20,458 nucleotides of DNA from Clostridiales bacterium UBA735. Its GTDB lineage: Bacteria > Bacillota > Clostridia > Oscillospirales > Oscillospiraceae. The stretch spans positions 11,469 to 31,926 of the forward strand of contig DBLB01000058.1 in NCBI GenBank assembly GCA_002298695.1, in the 5' to 3' direction. Below the pieces are notes generated by a model that worked only from the letters and a program-made list of their open reading frames with translations, did no database searches and was not told the origin of the DNA. Made by a program: the position numbers and the translations under genes. Positions 1 to 8,022 of this stretch are shown here, piece after piece; position 1 is the first letter of the stretch, and every line of letters starts with the position of its first letter.

Positions 1-585
1 ATCATTCTGAAGACCAGCTATCTGGGCGTGGATGCCGGCATCAGCGGCGTACCGCGTCTGCCCTTTGCGGGATCTGACAATGCAATGTATCTGCTGACGG
101 TCGTGGTTGTCTGTGTTGCGATGCTGCTGATCTATCTGCTGTCGAAGTCCCAGTTTTCCTGGATTTTCCGGGCAGTTCGGGAGAATAAAGAGAAGGCTTC
201 CTGTATTGGCGTTGACATCGTGCGGATCCAGCTCATGGGCTATGTGATCAGCGGCCTGTTTGCCTGCATTGCGGGAATGCTCTATACCATGAAGAATAAC
301 GGTGCTTACACCTATTCCTGCTCCGTGCAGCTGTCTATGGAGGCACTGATCATGTGCCTGCTCGGCGGCATGAACAACTTCTGGGGCCCTGCTTTGGGCG
401 CGATGATCGTCACGCTGTTCAACACGCAGGTCACCAATTCGACAATTTACGCAAACTTCTGGCTGGGCATTTTGACGCTGTTCGTTGTGATGTTCATGCA
501 GAGCGGCATTTTGGATGAGGGCCTTCGGGATCAGATCAGGACAGCACTCGTCAAGTATCGCAGAAAGGGAACGGAAAAGTCATGA
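1..585 (+). CDS. livM: Branched-chain amino acid-type ABC transporter permease, LivM family (5' truncated by window edge)
   Basis: This is the C-terminal part of an inner-membrane permease of the LivM family; the reading frame is open from base 1, so the true start lies upstream. The visible part holds several hydrophobic spans (the strongest around YLLTVVVVCVAMLLIYLL and the segment ending in FVVMFMQSG). The stretch FRAVRENKEKASCIGVDIVR matches the cytoplasmic coupling loop typical of LivM/LivH permeases (RAxRENExxAxxxGI), followed by the conserved GLFACIAGMLY and LLGGMNNFWGPALGA segments. Its stop overlaps the livG start as ATGA, showing translational coupling. Family members import leucine, isoleucine and valine, but many paralogues carry aromatic acids, amides or other small acids. 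Because the genes are immediately followed by a catabolic operon, the true cargo may be that operon's substrate; this is inference. The family call is secure, the substrate is not. Confidence 0.92.
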   Translation: MILKTSYLGVDAGISGVPRLPFAGSDNAMYLLTVVVVCVAMLLIYLLSKSQFSWIFRAVRENKEKASCIGVDIVRIQLMGYVISGLFACIAGMLYTMKNNGAYTYSCSVQLSMEALIMCLLGGMNNFWGPALGAMIVTLFNTQVTNSTIYANFWLGILTLFVVMFMQSGILDEGLRDQIRTALVKYRRKGTEKS

Positions 586-1331
586 GCGAGCAAAGGTATA
601 TTCTCAGAACAGAGGGTCTGACAAAAAACTTTGGCAGCCTCAAAGCAGTGGACGATATTTCCATTCAGGTTCCCTATGGCCAGATGCGGGCGGTGATCGG
701 CCCGAACGGCGCAGGAAAATCCACGCTGATGAATCTGATCATTCAGAAGACCGCCCCCTCCAGCGGCAAGGTATTCCTGATGAATCAGGAGATCACCGGC
801 AGACCGACGCATCATATCTCCAATATGGGCATGAGCAAATGCTTCCAGATTACGCAGGTCTTTACAGCCCTGACCGTATTTGAAAATGTGCGGATGTCTC
901 TGATCGTGGATCGTAAAAAGACGTATAGCTTGCTTCCGGTTTCCGAAAGCTATCTCCGGGAGGAGGTCATGGAGATCCTTCGGCTGATCGGGATTGCCGA
1001 TCTGGCGGACGAGGTCGTCAAGAATCTGTCTTACGGTGATCAGCGCCGGCTGGAGATCGCCATTACCCTGGCGAAACATCCGAAACTTATGATCCTGGAC
1101 GAACCTGCGGCCGGTGTAGCCCGGAAGGAGAGCTATGTGCTTATGGACATGGTTCGGGAACTCCGCGATAAGCTGGATATGACGATGCTGTTCATTGAGC
1201 ATGATATGGATATCGTCTGGAACTATGCAGAGGAGATCACCGTGATGAACCTGGGCCAGTTCGTAGCCTCCGGAACTCCGGACGAGATCCGGCACAACGA
1301 TTTTGTGCAGAAGGCATATTTGGGAGGCTGA
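582..1331 (+). CDS. livG: Branched-chain amino acid-type ABC transporter ATP-binding protein, LivG family
   Basis: This cytoplasmic ATPase subunit drives the LivHM permease. All ABC motifs are present in order: Walker A GPNGAGKST (residues 40-48), Q-loop in KCFQITQVF, signature LSYGDQRRLEIA, Walker B LMILDEPAAGV and switch histidine in IEHDMDIV. The LSYG-Q-RRLEIA form of the signature and the C-terminal region around VASGTPDEIR are characteristic of LivG rather than LivF. At 249 aa the length is normal for the family. The ATG overlaps the livM stop (ATGA), and the stop lies five bases before the livF start, so the three genes are translated as a unit. The substrate is set by the periplasmic-type binding protein, which is not in this window. 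Confidence 0.95.
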   Translation: MSEQRYILRTEGLTKNFGSLKAVDDISIQVPYGQMRAVIGPNGAGKSTLMNLIIQKTAPSSGKVFLMNQEITGRPTHHISNMGMSKCFQITQVFTALTVFENVRMSLIVDRKKTYSLLPVSESYLREEVMEILRLIGIADLADEVVKNLSYGDQRRLEIAITLAKHPKLMILDEPAAGVARKESYVLMDMVRELRDKLDMTMLFIEHDMDIVWNYAEEITVMNLGQFVASGTPDEIRHNDFVQKAYLGG

Positions 1332-1335
1332 TGGT

Positions 1336-2049
1336 ATGATTCTTGAAGTAAAAGATGTACACGCATACTATAAAGACTCCCATGTGCTGTTCGGCATGGA
1401 TTTCGGCGTGGACGAGGGAGAATCCGTCTGCCTGATCGGCAGAAATGGCGCGGGCAAAACAACGACGATGAAATCCATCATGGGCATGATGAACCCGATC
1501 CAGAAATGCACGACCAAAGGCAGTATCCTTTTTGACGGAAAAGAGATCTGCGGAAAGCCCACCTATGCCATTTCCAAGTCCGGTATGGGCTATGTTCCCC
1601 AGGGACGGCATATCTTCTCCCTGCTGACAGTGCGGGAGAATCTGGAAATTGCCGAGCGCAAGGGCGTCAACGGGGAAATGACCTGGACAATGGACAAGAT
1701 CTTCGAACTCTTCCCCCGGCTGAAGGAACGTCTGAATTTCAAAGGCCCCAGCCTTTCCGGCGGTGAACAGCAGATGCTTGCTGTGGCCAGAGGACTGGTG
1801 CAGAATCCCAGGATTCTGCTGCTGGATGAGATCACCGAAGGTCTGGCGCCGATCATCGTGGACGAACTGGCGGAGATTATCGGCGAGCTGCGCAGGCAGG
1901 GCGTCACCGTCCTGGTCGCCGAGCAGAACATGAAGTTCGCGCTGAAGGTCTCCGACCGCTGCTGCATCCTGGAAAAGGGAAAGATCGTCTACAGTGACAA
2001 GACTTCCGAAATTCCGCAGGAAATCTTCACAAAATATCTTGGCGTATAA
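1336..2049 (+). CDS. livF: Branched-chain amino acid-type ABC transporter ATP-binding protein, LivF family
   Basis: This is the second ATPase subunit of the importer, 237 aa from the chosen ATG, which lies 8 bases after GGGAGG (1322-1327); an upstream in-frame ATG at 1303 lies inside livG and has no ribosome site. Motifs are Walker A GRNGAGKTT, the LivF-typical GYVPQGRHIFSLLTVRENL, signature LSGGEQQMLAVAR, and Walker B LLLDEITEGLAP followed by VAEQNM. The usual proline after the Walker B glutamate (DEPSEGLAP in most LivF proteins, from memory) is isoleucine here, a mild variation that leaves the catalytic glutamate intact. It is the last transporter gene before a 92-base gap with a hairpin. 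Function as a transport ATPase is confident; cargo is unknown. Confidence 0.94.
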   Translation: MILEVKDVHAYYKDSHVLFGMDFGVDEGESVCLIGRNGAGKTTTMKSIMGMMNPIQKCTTKGSILFDGKEICGKPTYAISKSGMGYVPQGRHIFSLLTVRENLEIAERKGVNGEMTWTMDKIFELFPRLKERLNFKGPSLSGGEQQMLAVARGLVQNPRILLLDEITEGLAPIIVDELAEIIGELRRQGVTVLVAEQNMKFALKVSDRCCILEKGKIVYSDKTSEIPQEIFTKYLGV

Positions 2050-2055
2050 GAACAT

Positions 2056-2100
2056 CGTGCCCGGGGCGGCAGAGGCGATACCTCGGCGGCTCCGGGCACG
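2056..2100 (+). terminator. GC-rich hairpin between livF and the glycyl radical enzyme gene
   Basis: Bases 2056-2064 (CGTGCCCGG) pair perfectly with 2092-2100 (CCGGGCACG), and a smaller GAGG/CCTC hairpin (72-75 with 81-84 of the same block) nests inside. Only three T residues follow, so it is a weak intrinsic terminator at best. Its position suggests partial termination or mRNA processing that sets different levels of transporter and enzyme mRNA. No convincing promoter was seen in 2050-2141. Confidence 0.5.
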
Positions 2101-2141
2101 TTTCCGCTGCATCTGCATCTGACAAGAAAGGAGCAAAACAC

Positions 2142-4541
2142 ATGTATCAATTCAAACCGGTCAGCGACCGGGTCGCATACCTTCGGGAGCGCTACCGTAC
2201 CTCTCCTGTGATCCTGGATTCGGAGCATGCCCGTCTGGTGACGGAAGCCTACCGGAAATATTCCCATGAAGTCGCCATCCTCAAGCGCGCAAAGACCCTT
2301 TACTATGTCTGCGAACACAGAACGCTCCGGGTGGAGGATCGGGAGCTGCTTGTGGGAAATCTGGGGCTGAATTATCGGGGCACCAGTATTTCTCCGGATT
2401 ACGGTATGGGCTGGCTGATCGACGAGCTGGATACCGGCCTGTTCGACCAGCGCGATACCCAGCTGGAGCACATGGAGCTGTCGGAGGAAGACCGGAAGGT
2501 TTTCCGTGAGATCGCTCCATTCTGGGCGCAGAACAGCGCCTCGACCTTTATCGATAAAGCGATCCCCAGCCTGTTCTCCGACGTGCTGGCAGGGGGCGTC
2601 CTGTCCTACCGGGAGAAGGGCAACGCGGATATGCCGACCGGTCACTTCAATGCAAACTATTCCAAGCTGATCAATCGGGGCCTGGCGTCCATCCGGCAGG
2701 AAGCCCAGGAGAAGCTGGACGGGCTTATGGGACATATCGGGCCGGACGATCCCGAACGGTTTTTCTTCTATCAGGCAATTATGATCTGCTGTGATGCGGT
2801 GATTTTGCTTTCCAAACGCTATGCAAAGGCCTGCCGTGAAAAAGCGGAAACCGCCGAGGAGCCGCGGAAGGCAGAGCTTCTCATGATGGCCGATTCGCTG
2901 GATCATATTATGGAGCACCCGTGCCGGACTTTCCATGACGCGGTACAGGCATGCTATCTGTACCAGATCGTGATGGCCCTGGACGGCAGTCTGCATGGGA
3001 TCTCGTTTGGGCGGTTCGATCAGTATGCGTATCCGTTCCTCAAAGCGGACCTGGAAAATGGCCGTATCACGGAGGACGAAGCGCAGGAACTGGTGGACTG
3101 TTTCTTCCTGAAGATCAGCGACATGTTCAAAGGACGTTCTCACTTCGTTTCCATGGGCGGCGGCGGGTATACGTCCGGCCAGCAGATGAGTCTGGGCGGC
3201 GTGGATGCCGCGGGCAATGATGCCTCCAATCCGCTGTCTTATATGATGCTCCAGGCGTCCGCACGCCTGAAGCTGCATACGCCGCCGCTGTCTCTGCGAA
3301 TCCATAAGAATACCCCGCGGGAGCTGTGGGAGGCGGCAACTGCCTGCACCAGCCAGGTGGGCGGAATCCCCACCTTCCAGAATGATGATGTGATCATCCC
3401 AATGATGGTAGAAGCCGGTTATTCGCTGGAAGACGCCCGGGATTACTGCATCATTGGCTGTGTGGAGCCGGCCGGTTCCGGAAATGATTTCCCTGCCTGC
3501 GGCGGGCCCCATGCCAAGTGCTACATCAATATGGCAAACTGCCTGATCGTGGCGCTGAACGATGGCGTCAATCCTCTGAACGGAGTCCAGAGCGGACCGC
3601 ATACGGGAAGACTCTCAGAGATGACGGACTTCACGCAGGTATTGGAGGCATTCAAAAAACAGGTTGAATTCTACATGGATTGGAAGATCTCTCTGACTAA
3701 CATGATGGAGTACATTACCCAGAACGTAATGCCGCTGCCGGTGCTGTCCATGACCCTGGATGGCTGTATGGAGTCTGGTATAGACTGCACTTCCGGCGGG
3801 GCAAAGTACAATGGCTGCGGCAGCGCGTCTGTCGGAACCGGTACGGTCGGCAACAGCCTGGCCGCCATCAAATGGGCCGTTTTTGATGAGAAGGTCTGCA
3901 CCGCGCAGGAGTTCTACGATGCCTGGATGGCAGGCTGGAAGGGGCATGAAGAACTGCGGCAATTGCTGATCCACAAGGCACCGCACTATGGAAATGGTGT
4001 GGAAGAAGTGGACGAGCTGGCCTCCTGGGCTATGGATGTCTATGCCCAGAAGTACAATTCCGGCAATTTCCGCCGCGGCAGGATGAAAGCCGGCCTGTTC
4101 TCTGTTTCCGGCCATATTCCCATGGGAAAGAGCACCATGGCGACGCCGGACGGACGCCTGGGCGGTACGCCTCTGTCCGATGGGATATCTCCCTCTCAGG
4201 CTACCGACAAACAGGGGCCGATTCCGATTTTGCAGGGAGCTGCGAAGCTGAAGCAGAGCCATGACTATAACGGCACGCTGCTGAATATGAAATTCCATCC
4301 CAAATCCGTAGAAGGGCAGGAGGGGATCGACAAACTGATCCGGCTGGTGCAGACCTATTTCCGGGAGGGCGGTATGCACATTCAGTACAATGTGATTGGC
4401 TCCGAAACGCTGCGGGATGCGCAGAAGCATCCGGAAAAATATCGGGACCTGGTCATTCGGATCGCAGGCTTCTCTGCCTACTTCGTAGAACTCTACAAGG
4501 AACTGCAGGATGATCTGATCTCCCGAACGGATCAGCAGTAA
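2142..4541 (+). CDS. Glycyl radical enzyme of the Cys-x-Glu (eliminase/decarboxylase) class, substrate unknown
   Basis: An oxygen-sensitive cytoplasmic enzyme that uses a protein glycyl radical to start radical chemistry on its substrate. The 799 aa length fits the diol dehydratase, choline lyase and arylacetate decarboxylase group. The active-site loop GCVEP places the thiyl cysteine at Cys440 and a base at Glu442; the glycyl radical motif RIAGFSAYF gives Gly776, 23 residues from the C-terminus. The adjacent Cys-Cys of pyruvate formate-lyase is absent. Other family marks are TGHFNANY (165-172), GRFDQY (290-295), GGAKYNG (552-558) and MATPDGR (666-672). There is no N-terminal microcompartment-targeting extension. 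Start chosen at ATG with AAAGGAG 8 bases upstream. The activase gene follows 12 bases downstream. The segment after the active-site loop (GNDFPACGG) does not match what I remember for glycerol dehydratase or choline lyase, so no substrate is assigned. Class is certain; reaction is open. Confidence 0.93.
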   Translation: MYQFKPVSDRVAYLRERYRTSPVILDSEHARLVTEAYRKYSHEVAILKRAKTLYYVCEHRTLRVEDRELLVGNLGLNYRGTSISPDYGMGWLIDELDTGLFDQRDTQLEHMELSEEDRKVFREIAPFWAQNSASTFIDKAIPSLFSDVLAGGVLSYREKGNADMPTGHFNANYSKLINRGLASIRQEAQEKLDGLMGHIGPDDPERFFFYQAIMICCDAVILLSKRYAKACREKAETAEEPRKAELLMMADSLDHIMEHPCRTFHDAVQACYLYQIVMALDGSLHGISFGRFDQYAYPFLKADLENGRITEDEAQELVDCFFLKISDMFKGRSHFVSMGGGGYTSGQQMSLGGVDAAGNDASNPLSYMMLQASARLKLHTPPLSLRIHKNTPRELWEAATACTSQVGGIPTFQNDDVIIPMMVEAGYSLEDARDYCIIGCVEPAGSGNDFPACGGPHAKCYINMANCLIVALNDGVNPLNGVQSGPHTGRLSEMTDFTQVLEAFKKQVEFYMDWKISLTNMMEYITQNVMPLPVLSMTLDGCMESGIDCTSGGAKYNGCGSASVGTGTVGNSLAAIKWAVFDEKVCTAQEFYDAWMAGWKGHEELRQLLIHKAPHYGNGVEEVDELASWAMDVYAQKYNSGNFRRGRMKAGLFSVSGHIPMGKSTMATPDGRLGGTPLSDGISPSQATDKQGPIPILQGAAKLKQSHDYNGTLLNMKFHPKSVEGQEGIDKLIRLVQTYFREGGMHIQYNVIGSETLRDAQKHPEKYRDLVIRIAGFSAYFVELYKELQDDLISRTDQQ

Positions 4542-4553
4542 GGGGGAGAAGCT

Positions 4554-5513
4554 ATGGAAGACCGGGAAATCATCGGTCATTTATATGATATTCAGGGATA
4601 TTCCGTGCATGACGGCCCGGGGATCCGCACAACAGTATATCTGAAGGGCTGCCCCCTTCGCTGTCTGTGGTGCCACAGCCCGGAATCTCAGACATTTACA
4701 GATGAACTGGCCTATATGAAGCTTCGATGCGTCGGGGCGGAAGACTGTGGGGCCTGTCTGCGGGCGTGTAAGCATGGGGCCATTGCGCTTTGCGAGCCGG
4801 AGCAGTCCCCGCTGGACAAGACGGTGTACCTGACGAAGATCCGGGTGCTCCGGGAGAAATGCGTCGGCTGCATGGACTGCGCCAGGGCCTGTAACGCGGA
4901 GGCGCTGTTTTGTGACGGCTATGACCTGTCCGTTGAGGAGACCTTTCGCCGGGTCATGCGGGATAAGCTGTTTTTTGGAGAAGACGGCGGCGTGACCATT
5001 TCCGGCGGCGAAGCCATGAGCCAGCCCGAGTTCACATATGCGCTGGCAAAAAGGTGCAAAGAGGCCGGCGTGAGTGTTTGCCTGGATACGACAGGCCAGT
5101 GCGAATGGCCGCTGCTGGAGAGAATGATCCCTGTAACGGATCTGTTCCTCTATGATCTGAAGCAGATGGACAGCGCCAAACACAAGGCGTTTACCGGCGT
5201 CCCGAATGAGCGGATCCTGGAGAATGCCAGACGGCTGGCTGCTGCGGGCGGGAAACTTCAGATCCGGATCCCGGTGATCCCAAAGCTGAATGGGGATCTG
5301 AAAAATATCCGGGATACCGCTGCATTCTGCCGGGAGCTGGGAGACGCAGTGACGCTGGTTCAGGTGCTTCCCTACCATAGAATGGGATTGGCCAAATATG
5401 AGCGGCTGGACAAGCCTTATCGATTGACCAATATCGACCCGCCGGATGACGACTACATGAATGAACGTTTGCAGGTGATGCTGGATGCAGGTTTGAAAGC
5501 ACAGCTGCACTAA
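4554..5513 (+). CDS. Glycyl radical enzyme activating enzyme (radical SAM, two extra 4Fe-4S clusters)
   Basis: This protein installs the glycyl radical on the enzyme encoded just upstream, by reductive cleavage of S-adenosylmethionine. The radical SAM motif CPLRCLWC gives cluster ligands Cys33, Cys37 and Cys40, and SAM contacts are in SGGE (150-153). Between them sits a ferredoxin-like insert with two cysteine sets, Cys59/65/68/72 and Cys103/106/109/113, the layout of activases for glycerol dehydratase, choline lyase and 4-hydroxyphenylacetate decarboxylase, and absent from pyruvate formate-lyase activase. The opening HDGPGIRTTVYLKGCPL is a family hallmark. Length 319 aa is normal. The ATG has AAGGGGGAG upstream and the gene lies 12 bases after the glycyl radical enzyme stop, so partnership is close to certain. 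Confidence 0.95.
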   Translation: MEDREIIGHLYDIQGYSVHDGPGIRTTVYLKGCPLRCLWCHSPESQTFTDELAYMKLRCVGAEDCGACLRACKHGAIALCEPEQSPLDKTVYLTKIRVLREKCVGCMDCARACNAEALFCDGYDLSVEETFRRVMRDKLFFGEDGGVTISGGEAMSQPEFTYALAKRCKEAGVSVCLDTTGQCEWPLLERMIPVTDLFLYDLKQMDSAKHKAFTGVPNERILENARRLAAAGGKLQIRIPVIPKLNGDLKNIRDTAAFCRELGDAVTLVQVLPYHRMGLAKYERLDKPYRLTNIDPPDDDYMNERLQVMLDAGLKAQLH

Positions 5514-5527
5514 GGAGGTTCCGTAAA

Positions 5528-6505
5528 ATGAAAAAAATCGTTTCGCTGTTTGCCAAGGGCAATCCTCTGTATCAGATGCTCAATGATCGGGCGGCCGGGT
5601 ATGCCGCTGAAAAGGGCTTGGAATATGTCTGGGTGCCGATGGATCCGTTCACCCCGGAGAAGGCCATTGCCGCCCTGAAGGATGCGGATGCCGGTATTAT
5701 CGATGTGGAAAAGTATGACAAAGAGATTTTTTCCCAAATTTGTGACCGAACGAAGCTTCTGATTCGCTTCGGCGTCGGTTTCGATGCCGTGAATCTGGCA
5801 GACGCAGCGCAGTACGGCATCAGAATTGCCCGTACCCAGGGGGCAAATGCAGGTGCTGTGGCAGAAGATGCACTGCTGCTGATGATGGCGCTGCGCCGAA
5901 AGCTGAACCAGGGACAGCTTGGTGTCAGGACCGGAAACTGGGTCAAGGAGATCGGACATGAAATGATCGGAGCCACCGTAGGCATTCTGGGCTTCGGTGC
6001 CGTGGGCAAGACGCTGGCACGGCTCCTGAGCGGCTTCAGATGCCGCATTCTGGCGTATGATACCTACCATGATGAGAAAGCTGCCGCTGAGTTGGGCGTG
6101 GAGTTTGCAGATGCCGATACCATCTTCCGGGAGTGTGATGCCATCAGCATTCATCTTGCCCTGAATGAGCAGACGCAGGGCTATGTCAATGCGGAGCGCC
6201 TGGCCATGATGAAGCCGGATGCGATCATTGTCAACACGGCCCGCGGCCCGCTGGTGGATGATGCGGCAATGGTAGCGGCCCTGAAAAATCATCAGATCGG
6301 CGGCGCGGGTCTGGACGTATTTGCAGAGGAACCCCTGCCTGTGACGAGCCCCTACATTGGCCTTGACAATGTGATCCTGACGCCCCATGTGGCCAGCTCC
6401 ACGGTGGAATCTCTGTGGAATATCTATGCGATGGCCATTGACGTGGCAGCGGACTTCTTTCACGGCACGGAAAGCGCGCAGACAAAGCGCTGCTGGCTGA
6501 ACTGA
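5528..6505 (+). CDS. D-isomer-specific 2-hydroxyacid dehydrogenase (phosphoglycerate dehydrogenase-like)
   Basis: An NAD-linked oxidoreductase that interconverts a 2-hydroxyacid and a 2-oxoacid. The N-terminal catalytic domain is followed by a Rossmann domain with GFGAVG (155-160) and an acidic residue Asp178 after the second strand (LAYDTY), which favours NAD over NADP. The catalytic triad is visible: Arg239 in NTARGPLVDD, Glu268 in GLDVFAEEP and His287 in TPHVASS. At 325 aa it lacks the C-terminal ACT regulatory domain of long serine-pathway SerA proteins. A very strong AAGGAGGT ribosome site lies in the 14-base gap after the activase. In context it could reduce a 2-oxoacid formed from the imported substrate, regenerating NAD, or oxidise a hydroxyacid before the radical step. 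The substrate cannot be read from sequence. Confidence 0.9.
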   Translation: MKKIVSLFAKGNPLYQMLNDRAAGYAAEKGLEYVWVPMDPFTPEKAIAALKDADAGIIDVEKYDKEIFSQICDRTKLLIRFGVGFDAVNLADAAQYGIRIARTQGANAGAVAEDALLLMMALRRKLNQGQLGVRTGNWVKEIGHEMIGATVGILGFGAVGKTLARLLSGFRCRILAYDTYHDEKAAAELGVEFADADTIFRECDAISIHLALNEQTQGYVNAERLAMMKPDAIIVNTARGPLVDDAAMVAALKNHQIGGAGLDVFAEEPLPVTSPYIGLDNVILTPHVASSTVESLWNIYAMAIDVAADFFHGTESAQTKRCWLN

Positions 6506-6518
6506 GCGGAGGAGATCC

Positions 6519-6986
6519 ATGCTTTATAATCAGCTGTGCTTACATGACCGGTATGATCTGGACAGCCCGGAATTCCGCGCGGGCTTTGCCTTTCTGCGGC
6601 GGAAGGATCTGGCGGAGCTCGCCGAGGGGGAATACTCGGTGTGCCAGGGTGTCACCGCCTACATTCAGCTCTATACCACCGCTCCAAAGGAAACGCTGCT
6701 CTTTGAAACCCATGAGAAATACTTTGATATTCAGTATGTGGTCACAGGCCGGGAGGGCATCGGCGTCCTCCCGCGGGAAGGGCTGACGCCGCAGACCGCC
6801 TATGACGCCCAAAGGGACATTCAGTTCTGGAAGGAGCCGGAATATGCGGGGATGGTGGTGCTGCATCCGGGCGACTATGCGCTGCTGCCGCCGGAGATGG
6901 CCCATAAGCCGCGGATATCTCTGGGAGAGGATCGTCCGCTGCGCAAGCTGGTAGTGAAAGTACCCGCCGTATCCCGAACGAAATAA
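6519..6986 (+). CDS. YhcH/YjgK/YiaL family (DUF386) cupin-like protein
   Basis: A 155 aa single-domain beta-barrel protein. The hallmark ETHEKYFDIQYVVTGRE (residues 63-79) corresponds to the family pattern E-x-H-x-x-x-D-I-Q-x-x-x-x-G-E, and the second conserved block HPGDYALLPPEMAHKP carries His129. These acidic and histidine residues form the presumed metal or ligand pocket. Known relatives are YhcH (sialic acid operon), YiaL (diketogulonate operon) and EbgC (beta subunit of evolved beta-galactosidase), so the family usually accompanies sugar or sugar-acid catabolism. The ATG has GGAGGAG six bases upstream and the gene begins 13 bases after the dehydrogenase stop. Its presence hints, weakly, that the operon's substrate or an intermediate is carbohydrate-derived or polyhydroxylated. 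Family secure; biochemical role unproven. Confidence 0.88.
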   Translation: MLYNQLCLHDRYDLDSPEFRAGFAFLRRKDLAELAEGEYSVCQGVTAYIQLYTTAPKETLLFETHEKYFDIQYVVTGREGIGVLPREGLTPQTAYDAQRDIQFWKEPEYAGMVVLHPGDYALLPPEMAHKPRISLGEDRPLRKLVVKVPAVSRTK

Positions 6987-7017
6987 CCGGATATAAAAGG
7001 AAAGGAACAGAACTGCA

Positions 7018-8013
7018 ATGCTTACCAAAAGACAGAACCTGCTGGAAACCATTCACGGCGGCAAGCCTGATCGCTATGTCAACATGTTTGAGGCGTTCGG
7101 GTTTACAAGCTATATTCCGTTTTCCATGCACGACCATCGCCCCAACCCCGGAGATATGAATGTGGTCAATTCCTGGGGGATCACCCGTTCCTGGCCGGTC
7201 GGCAATCCCGGCCCGTTCCCCGTTCACACGGCAGACCGCCTGGTTGTCAAGGACATCGCCGACTGGAAGAAGTATGTGAAAGCCCCGCAGGTAGTTTTTG
7301 ATGCCAAAGAGTGGGAACAGGCCATTGCCTACGCCGAGAAAATCGACAGGAACGAGCAGTTTGTAACGGCAACCTTTGCGCCCGGTATTTTTGAAAATGT
7401 GCATTATCTCTGCGAGATCCAGAACACGCTGATGGCCTTTTACGAAGAGCCGGAAGCGCTGCAGGAGCTGATTGACTTCCTGGGAGAGTGGGAGATCAGC
7501 TATGCCAGAGAGGTCTGCAAGTATCTGAAGCCGGACTGCCTGTTCCAGCACGACGATTGGGGCAGCCAGATATCCACCTTTATCGCGCCGAGCATGTTTG
7601 AAGAGTTCCTGCTGCCGATTTATAAAAAGGTATATGGCTACTATAAGAGCCACGGCGTGGAGCTGATCGTGCACCACTCTGATTCCTACGCGGCAACGCT
7701 GGTGCCCTATATGATCGAGATGGGCATCGATATCTGGCAGGGCGTTATGACGACCAACAACATCCCGGAGCTCATTGAAAAGTATGGCGGCCAGATCTCC
7801 TTCATGGGCGGCATTGACAGTGCCGCAGTGGATCACGAAGGCTGGTCCGAGGAGGAGATCCGGGAAAAGGTCTTCGCGGCCTGCGATGCCTGCGGCAAGC
7901 ATTATTTCATTCCCTGCGCCTCCCAGGGCGGCGCCATGGCGACATATCCCGGCGTGTACGATGCATTGACCCGGGCGATTGACGCCAAGAGCGCGATCGA
8001 TTTCGCAAAGTAA
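7018..8013 (+). CDS. Uroporphyrinogen decarboxylase-fold protein (URO-D/methyltransferase superfamily), non-heme type
   Basis: A 331 aa cytoplasmic TIM-barrel protein of the superfamily shared by HemE and the corrinoid-dependent methyltransferases MtaA/MtbA/CmuA. Visible family marks are the N-terminal KRQNLLETIHGGKPDR, HDDWGSQ (178-184), HHSDSY (219-224), a GIDIWQG strand and the C-terminal IPCASQGGAMATYPGVYDAL. The HxCG zinc motif of methylcobamide methyltransferases is replaced by HHSDS; only a cysteine in FIPCASQ remains. No corrinoid-binding protein or reductive activase is nearby. It is therefore unlikely to be true HemE and not clearly a methyltransferase. It may act on an intermediate of the pathway, as a decarboxylase, lyase or methyl-transferring enzyme; this is inference. 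Start is the ATG with AAAGGAA upstream; the gap to the previous gene is 31 bases. Confidence 0.85.
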   Translation: MLTKRQNLLETIHGGKPDRYVNMFEAFGFTSYIPFSMHDHRPNPGDMNVVNSWGITRSWPVGNPGPFPVHTADRLVVKDIADWKKYVKAPQVVFDAKEWEQAIAYAEKIDRNEQFVTATFAPGIFENVHYLCEIQNTLMAFYEEPEALQELIDFLGEWEISYAREVCKYLKPDCLFQHDDWGSQISTFIAPSMFEEFLLPIYKKVYGYYKSHGVELIVHHSDSYAATLVPYMIEMGIDIWQGVMTTNNIPELIEKYGGQISFMGGIDSAAVDHEGWSEEEIREKVFAACDACGKHYFIPCASQGGAMATYPGVYDALTRAIDAKSAIDFAK

Positions 8014-8022
8014 TTATAGTCC

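Noticed and set aside
1989..3602. Long - strand open frame (537 codons) opposite the glycyl radical enzyme gene
   Set aside because: It is antisense to a gene with unmistakable motifs, has no ribosome site or family motifs, and its composition (His/Arg/Gln rich) is that of a shadow frame.
2142..4541. Pyruvate formate-lyase identity for the glycyl radical enzyme
   Set aside because: The paired cysteines of PFL are missing, the Cys-Val-Glu loop is present, and the activase carries ferredoxin-type clusters absent from PFL activase.
7018..8013. True HemE (uroporphyrinogen decarboxylase of heme synthesis)
   Set aside because: No other heme genes are present, and the motifs fit the divergent methyltransferase-like branch rather than HemE.
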